Positions 30,557-41,900 of a stretch of DNA of 64,000 nt are shown piece by piece. Below the pieces are notes generated by a model. It made no database searches and was not told the origin of the DNA. It saw only the letters and a list, made by a program, of their open reading frames with translations. Made by a program: the position numbers and the translations under genes. The stretch spans positions 1-64,000 of the forward strand of contig NADL03000465.1 in NCBI GenBank assembly GCA_002205965.3, given 5' to 3'. Numbering within the stretch: the first letter of the stretch is position 1; each line of letters opens with the position of its first letter. The stretch comes from Kappaphycus alvarezii. Its lineage: Eukaryota; Rhodophyta; Florideophyceae; Gigartinales; Solieriaceae.

Positions 30557-31160
30557 TTGCCTCCCATTCCCCAAACCTACCAAAATGAACAATCTATGCC
30601 CCTCGAAAGTCATTTCCAAAAATCGCCATCCCCGCCCCCTAAACTCTATTCCCTACTCCCTTTCGGACCTACTGACCGCGAGGACTACCTGCGCCGGCAA
30701 ACCAAAAAGAAGGTTATCGAATTCGTGCGTCGCCTTTTTATTAGGATGAGGCGGAGGAGGTAGGTAAGGGGCGGGAGTGGGACATCGAAGAGGGCGTTGG
30801 GGAGATCTTCGAAGATTGGGTAGCCCCTGAATTGGCCTACGAGGTTAATAACGGGGAGGGTGGGGAGGATGGGGAGATGAAGAGGAGGAAGAGGAGGAAG
30901 GAGGAAGAGGAGGATGAGGACGAGGACGAGTGGATGAGGGAACAGGGGTACGGAAATTGTTGGACTGGTGGGGCCTGGAATGAAGAGTATGGAACAAATG
31001 GTGCCGACGCTGGAACCGGATGGAGATATCTTAAGTAGTTCAGATATCTCCCAGGAGGAAATAGAGAGCTATGAGCCGTTCGCAGATATTTGTGGGACTG
31101 CTTGGGCAGCATGGATATTTTGAGGAGTTGTTTGGATCTGATTTAGAGAATGGGAAATAA
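30557..31160 (+). pseudogene. LTR-encoded acidic protein, second copy
   Basis: Homologue of 17810-18441. ATG at 30585 (MNNLCPS), core GPTDREDYLRRQTKKKV then IEFVRRLF, EDW-APEL, an acidic tract, and EPDGDILSSSDISQEEIES followed by YEPFADICG. The Glu tract is shorter. Frame steps near 30743 and after 31085 interrupt it. Conserved protein motifs at both ends in two diverged LTRs argue that the ORF once mattered. Confidence 0.55.
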
Positions 31161-33502
31161 GAGGACCTCATTGATTGTTCGTTTCTTAATTATCTTTTGT
31201 TTAGAGTATATCATCCACACAAATTGTCTGTATGCATTTCCTGGTACCTTCTTTAGTTTTGTTCGGACTTTAGGGGTAGCCAAAAGTCTATATAAGCTGA
31301 GTAAACTGCTTCCTCATGGAGAGTCAAGCAAGTTGGCAGACAACTTCAAGTCAAGTCCCGAGTAGTAGGAAGTTGAGAGTCAACTTCAGACCCAAGAAAA
31401 TTTTTCCTACGCTGGTCGCAGAGCATCAGTGGTAGACCCTGCCCTTCCATACTTGCTTGTAGCCCTCTCAACTCTCTTCCATATGCATCCTTTTTGTTCG
31501 TTCAACTATAACACGGTAGCACTTTTGTCGCTCGCAACACCTCCTTCTTTGGGTACTTGGTTCTAAGTATCTCTTCTCCCGACGATTTACCCTATCACCG
31601 TCCATAGAATACACCACGCTCCTGAACTTGAGAAGATCCACTAGGCTGAGCATCGCTAGGAAAGAAGTCAGCAAAGACGTAGTAGTGTCCTGTCGGTTAC
31701 ATAGAAAGTTTGTTACTGACATCACAGCGCCAATATATTGCCAGTCATCGCCCTAGGGTATCTTAACTGCATATATGCAACAATATATGCAACAAATGTA
31801 CCGAAGTTCAGTGTTTTCAGGGCTGGACTCATACTTGAGCTACAGTTAGATGAACAATGAGATTCAAGCATCTCTTGAAACGTCAACCGCCTGTTCTCAC
31901 GTGAATCCAAGCTATCAACCATTTTAAGTTTCAGGAAAAAGATCTGGCATGCATTCTCCGACATACCAATGAATTTATCCAAACCTCAGTCACCAATTTC
32001 ATTGCTTTTCTTAACGTAGCAGTTGCGAAATGAACCTTGTAAAAAAAGTTGAAGCTCTCAAGAAACTTTGCGTATTCAGTAATTGATTCGGCTGCTTCGG
32101 GGGTTTCGGACTACTCTTAGTAAATAAGATGTACTCTCCACCCAAAATGATTGTAACTAACCGTGGGATCACAGTGCTCAACGCTTTTCTCCGCAAATGG
32201 AAGAGCAGTTGTAATTCATGCTTACATGAACTGATCCGGTCTGGGTCATTGCAGAAGAGCCCCCCTCAACAGCCGTAGAGATAATGACTACATGATCGGA
32301 TATACAATCAAAGTCATCCTGGCTGAGGGTTACCCGAGACTAAAGATCCACCAGAACGGTAAATTACCGCAAGCATTTGAGTGTTGAAGGGGTTAGATTT
32401 ACATCAAAAATAACTAGCAAATAGTTCGACCCAAACTGTTTCACTTCTGCGGCCTTTCATTTCTTATATAAAGCAGTGAGATGTGGTTTGGACCCAAATC
32501 CACATTGGTATGTACTCAAAGTGCCGAAATGATATGGGAAGACCTTGCTACTGACTCTACTCACAATTAACCGTAGGTCTACGTAAGGATAATGGATCCT
32601 CTACCGTGTGGTCCACTAATAGCTTATTAGCCGTCAGCAAAAATAATTAACAGTGACGAGATCGGAGCACTTGACGCGGTTTCGAAGAATTTTCTTCCAT
32701 TTTGTACGGTGCTAAGACGTTTCGAAAAATCTCTCTGAGCAATTAATGTTGTGGGAAATACCTCAATGAAATTTGGATCCACAGTTTATTTTCGATGGCC
32801 CACTCTCTGAAAAACTGCCGAGTTATACAGTGGAAAAACGGAGCATCACTACCGTCAAGGTGTATTTCTGAATCGCTTGCATGCAGATATCCCGGGGCTG
32901 AGCTCGACGCAATTGTTTTTGGGCTTGATAAATCCATTCAATCGCTACATTGTCGGCAACTGCAACTCTTTCTGCAACTGCCCGGCCAGCTCTTGCGATT
33001 TCGTCAGTTCTTCCTATTAAATCAAGATTGAAAGGGGAGTTGGGCTGCGTTGGTAGGACTTCTATTAAAACACTGTCGTTTTCAAGTACTGTCTAAGCTA
33101 CAGGTCCCATTGGTGTAACATGGAATATCTCTCTTTCTTGATCGCATTGATTGCCAGTATACATCATTTCGAATTTCGACACACTTCTAAATGTTCTCCG
33201 CAATCTATTGAGAATATCCGGGGCTCAACGGCAGAAAGTCAAGTCCATAAAGTTTACTTCTACTATTGGAAGCTCGTAGATGATTTAGAATTACTGAAGA
33301 CGACACAACCTTTCCAAGAGAATATCTACACCCATACTCAATGAGACAAACGAAACGGTTCACAACAAATTAGCATGAATGATGGAAAAAAATGAGAGAG
33401 GTAGACAGTGGTTTTGCAAGATAAGTCTCATACCGACCAAAGAGAAACAAAAAAAGAAGGCGAATGACCAGCATACATAGGTGTGAACGTGGCCTATATG
33501 GT

Positions 33503-33904
33503 CTATGTTATTGTTTGTGGCTCGAAGAATTTGACTGCGGTCCTTCCTTGGCTACATATCCCATTTCCGTTTCGGTTCAGATAAATCGTACGCCAATTGG
33601 AAACGAGACGTAAGCACAACATGTAACAAGTTGATATCAATTGAACATCTTCTATCCTTAGGGAATGCCAAAGTTCTTTAATCAGTGTCTGAAAATCCCA
33701 GTATCGTCTTATCCACTGTAAATGAATACCCTTATTGCCTTTGTATCCTGTTCTGACCCTATCAGAATACACAAACCTGTTCGGAGAGAACAGTAAAGAA
33801 GAGGAACCAATTTGAATCATAAGAACGTTAGAATTCCTCATGGTAGAGATGAAAACAAGTTCATAAACTTTTCGCGTTACTGACGGAATTACAATGCTGG
33901 TCAC
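33503..33904 (-). CDS. Unassigned 133-codon ORF
   Basis: An open frame on the minus strand, start overlapping the start of the plus-strand gene at 33894. No domain recognised. In A/T-rich DNA a frame of this length is unusual but not decisive. Divergent genes sharing a start region would be odd, so at most one of the two is likely to be fully real. Confidence 0.25.
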   Translation of the reverse strand: MTSIVIPSVTRKVYELVFISTMRNSNVLMIQIGSSSLLFSPNRFVYSDRVRTGYKGNKGIHLQWIRRYWDFQTLIKELWHSLRIEDVQLISTCYMLCLRLVSNWRTIYLNRNGNGICSQGRTAVKFFEPQTIT

Positions 33905-34972
33905 AATAGACCATAAAAATTCTCCTAAAATGCAATATGAGCAGATCCCAGGCGATGGAAGGAGTGATGAAGACAGAAATAGTCCGACGAAACAGATGAT
34001 TGGACAGCGGCCAGAAGTGTTACTGTCTTACAAGGACAAGAATGGATATGGAAATATATACTATGGTGTCAAAATATACGCGGAAGTACTAACAATTGTC
34101 ATGTATGACGTTGTTGGGGAAATATATACAGTAAAAAACCTGCTCACTTACAGAAAAGCATCTAAAATGGGCAATCTAGACATTTTTTCTCAACATATTG
34201 CAAACAAAGCTCGTCTACACCGAAAGAAAACCAAGAAAGTTCCGGATGGATCGAAAAAAGATATAGGGAATGCTGAATCCAATAGTTTTTCGGACGGAGC
34301 GGAGAGAAGTTCAGCTGTCATTGATAATTCGCCTGATATTATTCAAGGCCTGAATACATGGAATATGCCGATAAATAGGCACTGGTGTGATGATATTACA
34401 GCTATCATTAAAGGATACCAGGACCACTCGCTTCGAGATCCTTACATTGGAGATCATATTCGCTTGACAAAAGCGGCGGAAAGAGCCGGGATGGAATTCA
34501 CAGCGACAGACATGGATAATGAGCTAGCCGCACAGGATGAAATGAAGCCATTCTCCCATCTTGAAATCGTGAAAGTAGTATTTTGAAGATCATTATAGCT
34601 CTCTTCTTGCTGAAACATTCTTTCAGGCGACTTGAAAGACAAAAAAGAGTTTAAAGGCTCATCAAAAATGCACCAAAATCATCTAGAGACACAGAAAAAC
34701 GCGTGGTAGAAGAAAAATAGCAACATGACGTCCGGTCATTAGCCAGCATAAAAGATAAGCTTCGTATACTCAAGGAGCGCCAAGAAAAATGTTCGTCCCA
34801 GGTTGAAAAATATTTTTCGTATCGGAGACAGCTACGATTCTAAATAAGAGGGGCATTAAGGATGATTGAACTTCTATTCACACAGTTTGGTATCACTTAT
34901 CAGCCCCTCCGTGCATTCGTTAGAGATCGGCACGGATCCGAGGCCCATATCGAGAAAAGAGAGGCAAATTGA
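33894..34972 (+). pseudogene. Unknown gene with -1 frame breaks
   Basis: A 230-codon open frame (MLVTIDHKNSPKMQYEQ onward) has charged regions and a globular-looking segment (NIYYGVKIYAEVLTIVMYDV). Past its stop at 34586 the reading carries on through -1 steps: EDHYSSLLAETFFQAT, KDKKEFKGSSKMHQNH, then a probable coiled coil (IKDKLRILKERQEKCSSQVE). FTQFGITYQPLRAFVRDRHG comes last, before a stop near 34972. No family recognised. The same type of break as in the neighbouring genes suggests one cause. Confidence 0.45.
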
Positions 34973-36405
34973 TTCGTCAGATGGAATATAGACAAAAACG
35001 AGGTTTAGTTTTTCAGCTGAAATAAGTATTCGTACACTTGGCCGGTAATGAGATCAAGTCCCATGATAAAATTTTTGCGTCATCTTAGTCTAGCAGTCCG
35101 TCATCCCCTGAACGAGAAATTGCTGCAACAGAAGGTTTGTAAGGAAGTTTGTGTAGGCGTCAAGCTAGTGTAATGAAGGTAATAAAGCTAAGGTATGTGC
35201 ATTGCCTACATTACGGATGGTACCACCCACCAAGTTAGTCCCTATAGGATCATTATATTCATAGAAGGACATTCGTTAACAAATTTCCTTAGAATAAAAA
35301 GCTTTTAAGCCCCTTTCTTTCGTACCCACGTGTTCATTATGGCAAGGAGCTAATCAATCCAAAAAAAAGTTTTCGAGAATTACAACTCTGCTCAGCGCAT
35401 GAACTACAATCCCTTACGCGGTAACCTTCGAATTTCCCTTCTTCTTCCCAAAAAATGGATCCACAAACCATTCCAGAGAGTACAATTGCCGAGGTTCCCT
35501 TGTTACATAAGCAGCAAAATAAAAGCGTTTGTACTGATCATATTGTAAGGCGAAATTGGTCTGTGCAACCATCATTGCAATCCAAGTTGATACTATAAGT
35601 GGGCGAAGGAGGAAGTCTTTGGAAACAATCTGGAAGATATGCGACCGTCTCATTACTGTTACGCTTAAAAATGTCAGTATGGAACTGGGATTACCTCGAA
35701 CAGACGTTTTGGCGGAGGTAAAACCGGCTTAGTTGACGAATTAACGCGAAAATCAAGATTTAGTTGCTCCAAACCCACCTCAGCCGCTTCAGATCGGAAT
35801 TCAGGTGATTCAACGGTACGTCAGTCAGATGCCACTGAAATTACTCACGAGCAATTGTGGACCAATGAGGACGTGTTCACATATATCAATGAAAAATTTT
35901 CGGAAAAATGCTAAAAGGTAATTGGTTACTCTGGTAGTACTCTTACCTATGATCTTGTTCCGCGATATTTTTCGCCATTCCAATGTTTTATGAGCATTTT
36001 ACGCTCCATCAACTCAATTAAATGCGTGGACTCACAAATGAGCGATTGGATGCAGTTGGAATTCAGCCCGTCTCGTCTGGGTAGATATTTAAGTTCTTTT
36101 AAGTTCTATTTCCGATCACAAGGTTTACATTTTAAATCCATTGTGACCTCTGAAATGAGAGTGGATCGAAGTATGGCGCATTAGGGCTAAGAATGATAAA
36201 AAAATCTCGCAAAGCTCACACACATATTAGTGCTATTGGAGCCATCCTCTAAAAACATGTGTTTGTTGCATTCGATGACAGCACAACCATATAGTTCACC
36301 CGCGAGTCTTTGAAAAAGCATGATTGATCTACTACTTCCTTAACAAACTAGATGGGTACTTTTGGAATAACTGAAATATGAATTAAAATGCATCAAGATG
36401 TCATC
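34973..36405. other. A/T-rich stretch with short coding-like pieces
   Basis: The minus frame at 35414-35653 (79 codons, containing LIVSTWIAMMVAQTNFALQY and DQYKRFYFAAYVTRE) and a plus-strand run ending near 35911 (WTNEDVFTYINEKFSEKC) look coding but lack a start or a recognised domain. They may be remains of genes like those on either side. Confidence 0.3.
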
Positions 36406-36530
36406 GTAGAACCTTCCCGTACTTCTTGATTGCTCTTACGGCCACTTTACCTGCCATATCATGGTAACAGCCTTCAAGGGTGAAGATTGGCACAGGATCA
36501 AAGCCTACTTTTGGTGCAGTTTGTGATAAA
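36406..36530 (-). pseudogene. Remnant of a non-LTR C-terminal domain
   Basis: The minus strand reads FDPVPIFTLEGCYHDMAGKV then AVRAIKKYGK. This parallels VPVLFSTLGGWHPDACAVL and VAVSALETYGK in the element at 56.6-56.8 kb. Heavily decayed and about 100 bp long. Confidence 0.6.
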
Positions 36531-37914
36531 TCATTCACTTCTTCTTTCCTTTGAATTATATCAAGCGAGAAACTGAATGTATACTCTTAACAAGCAGAAA
36601 AGACCTCCCGCTACTTTTCTCTCTTCACTTTGTTGCCTTTTGTTTCTCCATGACTTACTTTTTCTTTTAAGCGACGAAATGTACATTTCTTTATACTCTT
36701 TATTTTCTCTATTTCTTTATATTTTCAATTTTATTCAGCTTTGACAGTACTCCTTTAACTTTTTCTGTTCTGCGAGTCATAGTTTTATGCTTGACACCAT
36801 GAGCGGGACCTCAAACTTCCAGTTCAAGCCGGCTTTATGGGCAGTTTGGCCGACAATGAAAATGAGGGGCGATTCATTCAGGTGTTAAAAATCGAGGCTT
36901 GAGAGGCACAGGCCCACTGCGTGGTCTCCAAACCCGTCCACAGGTCATTTGAAATTCCCACAGTTCGAGGGAACGAATAATTGTAAACAGACATTCCAAG
37001 GCCTACCTATCATGGTCTTCCAGTGCACTATCTACAATTTAGTGTCAGTAGCGGGATCCGCGAACAAGAATACGACAAAATTATCTTTGTGGAATGCTAT
37101 GCAGCGTATCCCCTGCCTCACTCCGGCGGCAAATGTATCATTAAGATTTGGAGAACAAACTCAGACTTCATCTTTCTAGTATGCTTTCTCCGGCGCCTAT
37201 GTCTGTACGCCCTTTAAATAATTTAGCACGTGGGTCTTCCCATAGTTGCCACAGTAATCAACAAAACGAGTTCTGCAAAGTATAGTGTGGAACATGTGTC
37301 AGGGGTAAAGATGAACCTTTAATGTAAAATTGTGAAGACGGGACAGACACCGCCGCAGGCAGTATTACTGAAAGCTGTCGATATTATTATGTTCTTTGCA
37401 ATTATTACTCATAAACCCCGTATATCGAATATGGAGCTTTGAGACAAGTTTATTGCTTGTTTTTTATTGTTATTTCTCCTATATGTTAACGAAATTTAAA
37501 AATTGCCAATTATATCTGGGCCAAGAGGACTTCATGAGTTTGGAAAATTTTCCCTTCCGATAAGTTCAACTTATTTCACAGCACCCGCTATGTGGGAACT
37601 AATTTACATGAGAGTATCAAGGACATTATTTATAATAACTTTTGAATGTACGAGACTGAGCCCTTCAGGAGCGCAAAGCTGATAGAAATGTTAATGAACA
37701 CTCTCAAATGAAGATATTGCTACAAAAATATCATTATTGACAGTCTAGGCTTCCCGAAATGATGGATGATTTAATAATCCCTTGATTGCTTTTTGTTATG
37801 CCAAAATTCTTGGACAGCATGGCATTACATTGTGTTCATAAACTTGAACCATGAATTATTACACTGTTAAAACACGGGTGATGGTATGAGAGGCAATTTG
37901 ACAATTTTAATACT
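36531..37914. other. A/T-rich spacer
   Basis: No gene. A piece at 37318-37440 resembles 54640-54765 (TTTAATGTAAAA, GCAGTATTACT, AGCTGT). Confidence 0.35.
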
Positions 37915-38228
37915 GTAGGGCCTGGTACTAATCAAAATATTTTATTTCAGTACTGTCTAGAGAGGTTTTGAAATTTTGAGCTGTATATATAAACTCATTT
38001 CTGATGCTCCAGCTTGACAACGGGTATCAATAACCAGCTCAGCCTTCGATTGATTGTTTTGATCCCAAAATACAAACTTGGTACACCGACAAAGGTTTTT
38101 CTGTTCTGCAAGTTCTTTCAATCCGATCGAAGATCAAAATCTCTATTCGATTTGCTTTCTGTCCGACTGCAAGCGGGTTTCAACAATCTCCTATACTGTG
38201 ATCCTGAAGAGTAACGCCCACTGACAAT
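37915..38228 (+). repeat. LTR-like repeat (type C), copy 2
   Basis: Matches 27425-27745: AATCAAAATATTTTATTTCAG region, TATATATAAAC box, TCTATTCGATTTGC, and AACGCCCACTGACAATAAAA at the end. Confidence 0.55.
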
Positions 38229-38503
38229 AAAAAAAGCCTACAGCAACCGACCTTCACCCACCAACGCCTACCATCGACTTCATCATGCAAAAGGGAGGAG
38301 TGATAACCGCAATTCATCGGACACCCCGCCAACATCAAATACAGAAAGTTGGAGAACAGTACTCCAAGCTTCGACTCGGTACCACATCTGGAGGAGGAGA
38401 AAATAGAAGCAGTGGCCTTATGGAGCCCTCGAGTTGAAGGCCATCGATCAGAGAAGTCTCATAGCGAGTACTACCACCGTATCATCAAAAGTTAAGCTCT
38501 TTA

Positions 38504-38962
38504 GTGTCAATCCGTCATAGCAGTGTCCTGATATGAGGCATACTTTTTCCTCATATGAGGACACTTTCCGTTAAATAGTGGAGAGGTAATTTTTTTTGAA
38601 AACCTAACAGTTTTACTGCAGAAAAGGTTTTTATGTTAAGATGCAGTACAATAGGTCTTACTGTACCTGTGAACTCGTTTTTGGAACCCCCACGATAATA
38701 CGAACTATATATAGAAATTGTGAAAACGACTTTATCTTTCCAAAATGAAGTCGTTTTCACAACTTCTTGCGAAGAGCGGAAGTTAGTGAGGGAAAATTGC
38801 TCTAACCTTAGCTGAGATCAACAATTTTTAAACTTTGTTTTTATCAGCCATCTACACTCATGAACTAATGCACAGGGAATAGAAATGCACTGTGGGAAAA
38901 ACTTTTATTGAAAAAGAAGTGCTGAAGTAGTACTCGTATGAGGACAACGAGCCTATATACAC
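38504..38962 (-). mobile_element. MITE with CATATG palindromes, copy 2
   Basis: Inverted relative to copy 1, about 459 bp, flanked by TA. Termini read GTGTCAATCC and TATATACAC. It keeps CCTCATATGAGGAC and the inner hairpin GAAAACGACTT with AAGTCGTTTTC. More diverged than copy 1. Confidence 0.8.
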
Positions 38963-41900
38963 TAGGCCAACAGGAAGAAAAAGACAAGAGTTAGGATTGT
39001 CGAAGGAAAGAAGGTAGGATGAAAAGGATAAGAAACAAATGCATGTAACTACTTCACAATCTTAGAGTCATTTCATTTATCAAAAGAGTCGATTGAATTA
39101 AAAAAAGGCGAAAGTTTCACGAAAAATGAACCAATCTGAGTCAGACATTTTCTAGGCTGAACAGTTTTTTAATTTTTTCAGAGCTTGATTAAAGGGGATA
39201 GTATTAAAGAATCCATGGTAAGAACTAATGAGAAGTTTCAAATTTCATTCTGAGTAGACATAAAACATTACACCAGTAGGTTTCAATTGAGCCCCAGTGA
39301 AGTTTTGCTACCCGAATTGTAAAGAATCATGTAAACAAGGAATAATTTTTCTAACATAGTTAAGGTGGTTGAACTTTGAATCTCCAGATGAGTTTGATTC
39401 GCAGAAGCCAATCCAAGAACTACGCGAAATTCTGGAAGAAGGGAAACGTTTGAGTGTTTTTAATGTTGGAAGATATATTGGACATACTCTAAAGTTTTAG
39501 AGGCAAAAATAATGGAAAGAGGGACAGTAATATCTCCTTCGAAGCCCATATTGCACGAAAGAATAAGCAATAAGTTCGGATTCAATGGGTTGGTTTACTT
39601 AAGTTTCCTGAAAACAGTAATCGCAGGCAAAGCATAATCTTGGTAACCACTTATATACAAGGAGAATGGAGGCACACTTTCAAGGGATGGACTGAAGTTT
39701 TGCTCAAAACTCCTTACACCAAAGAGACCCGGAGGCATAATTGTTCTCCGCGTAATTAGCAGCGAATTTGGATACGATAGCAGTAAAGAGCTTCCAAAGA
39801 GCCAAAATGGTCCTCATGCATAGAAAAGCAGTGCAGCTGTACTGCATAAGACCGCATGCTTCCAAGCCTGACTTGAGCCTTTATTGTAGTCACAGGGTCA
39901 ATGAGAAGCAGACTAGTTTCTTTTTTCTCCATGTCTTCTTCCCAACCTCTGTTTAGATTTATCCAGCTAAAAGTGTCAGATGGCGAAGTAAACTACTCCA
40001 GAATTCCCCCTTTCCAACAAACAACTGACGTTAGTATGGACGAATCTCGCCGCGTTACGAGCGAGTTAGTTTACTGCGAGTTTAGCATAGGATGAAATTC
40101 CCGTTAGCCAGTGCAGTGTGGCGGGGGCGGAGAAAATAGTACGGCGGAAATTGGCTTAACAAAACGATAAAAGAAGTCATTTTTATTGCTACTGCTTCTG
40201 TAGATGAAGAACCGGAACCAAAACTGTGTTTATTACAGCAGAAACAACTGAACGCTTCAGAAATCACTCTTTCATCTTCCAGGGTCTATTAGTGGAGTCT
40301 TGAAAACTTTAGAATGAATACAATATATATTCTAAGAGTAAAAACACAAGAAAATTCCCCCTCTACCTTGATGATTTACATTGCTACATTGGAGTCGGCA
40401 AAATTAATAGCTTTGGGATAGAGTTGATGTCCTTTTTTCAGAGATCTCGTATACTGAAGGACCTGAGGTATATCCATAAGACGCCCAAAATGTGCCTCTT
40501 CGAATTTTGAATTTTCTCCTTATTTTTTTCCTTCCAAGATGACAAATGACTGCGAAACGTAGTGGGGATGTATTTATTCACCTGGAGGAGATCGAGGAAT
40601 AGCCGGAACCTACAGGCATCCCTAGCAATCGCTTCTTTTTCGCAGGCTCTTGCAACATGAAGTCATAAGCATCGGGGTCATTGTGCCGAGGGGACAGCAT
40701 TGGCAACAAAGGAATTCTCTACTAAAACTAGGGGAGGGCTGACTATCAACATTTTGGATCCACAACAACTAGGGTCTCTTTGAGCTCACCTGCATTTAAT
40801 GGACTTCCAAGCACCAGAACAATGTGGAATCGGGGAATGAAGCAGCATACAGCCTTCCGCAGGAGCCAGTACCTTCATGTATTGTAGAAATCGCATCAAA
40901 ATAGGCCACAGTATCAGTTGAGAATTTATCAAAAAGGCCAATCAGCCACAATGTTTAGGATTCTAAAGTCAGAAGCCTTATAACGTCTTAAAGGCCTATA
41001 TAGTCGGACCGGAAAACCTGAGAAGCTTCTAGTTTCTGAAAAAACGCATGAGTCAAAATTTTAAACTTCGAACGGTAGATAGAGAGGAACTACTAGGCCT
41101 CAAATCATTTGATATGGGATCAAAAAGCTATTTTAATTAAGAGAGAACTGCTATTAGTAGATGAATACTCTTAAGAATTCTTCTCTTTTTTGTTGGAAAT
41201 GATCTTGTCAAAAAGAATTCAGGAAAGAATACAATCTATTGCCGAAAATCTTGGGCTCTATGCTAGCATTCTGGGATGAGAACTCTTTCCGCTCCCTAAA
41301 TTCATTTTCAACCATAGGTAGGTCCATCTTGGACCTCTTTAACTCTAAAATAATTCCTTTACTTTTCTAAAAAAGGAAGGAAAAGTGAAAACTGAACGGT
41401 TTCACTTCAATTTTATGTTTGAATATTTGGTCTTATTCTTCTTTACGAAAGAATCTCGACTCGTGATCCACCTCGTTCTCTATTTCTAGTTCCCATATCT
41501 CATCAATTGTACATTTCATTTTGTTCCGATTTCATTCAAGTTGACTGCCAAAAATCGCCCCGCGTTATTACCTCGACCAAGCCCGTCAAAATTATCGAAG
41601 GTATTCTCCTATTAAAGTGCGATGGCAACACAGTTGGACCAAACCTGCTTCCATGAACCACTGAATCGGCTCAAACACCCGCACACCCCTTACTTTTACG
41701 TTGATATGACTAAAATCCTGCAGCCCCTTCTCAACATAAAATAACAGAAGCTCGCCATCACATCAAATTCCTGCCTTTGATGGACAATTAATCAACGACA
41801 TCCAAGAAATATCGCAGAAGAAGGAACTGGGAATATGTTCGAGTTTGGAATCACAGTCATTTCTTGAAGTGAATTGGAGGTGCTGAGGATATACTGGAGC

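Larger units (their letters stand above)
29694..31597 (+). repeat. Solo type B LTR carrying an ORF and a nested MITE
   Basis: Diverged copy of 17383-18883. It starts near TGTTAGGAAC, ends CCCTATCA at 31597, and keeps the TATTTAAA box (30474), the acidic-protein ORF, the R-region TATA (TCTATATAAGC) and both hairpins. A 442-bp DNA element sits at 29852-30293. No matching internal region adjoins, so it is a solo LTR. Flanks CGTGC and CCGTC are similar, but I cannot prove a target-site duplication. Confidence 0.75.
29290..33113 (-). pseudogene. Unknown host-like gene, frame-broken and split by a solo LTR
   Basis: No family recognised. On the minus strand, open stretches join by -1 steps for about 1.9 kb of coding sequence. 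From 33113 downward the order is VLIEVLPTQPNSPFNLDLIG, QFFREWAIENKLW then VFPTTLIAQRDFSKRL, DDFDCISDHVVIISTAVEGG, MRRKALSTVIPRLVTIILGG, MDKFIGMSENACQIFFLKLK, DDWQYIGAVMSVTNFLCNRQ, LAMLSLVDLLKFRSVVYSMD. The solo LTR (29694-31597) then intervenes. Beyond it come VLNFVEYAFLINGSSVKNTA, LYHYEWLGGRIFREPSLAGL and HLEEHYPWNQDWIRRINEIF. That reading continues across the LTR supports one disrupted gene. It has hydrophobic helices but no signal I can name. Confidence 0.5.
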
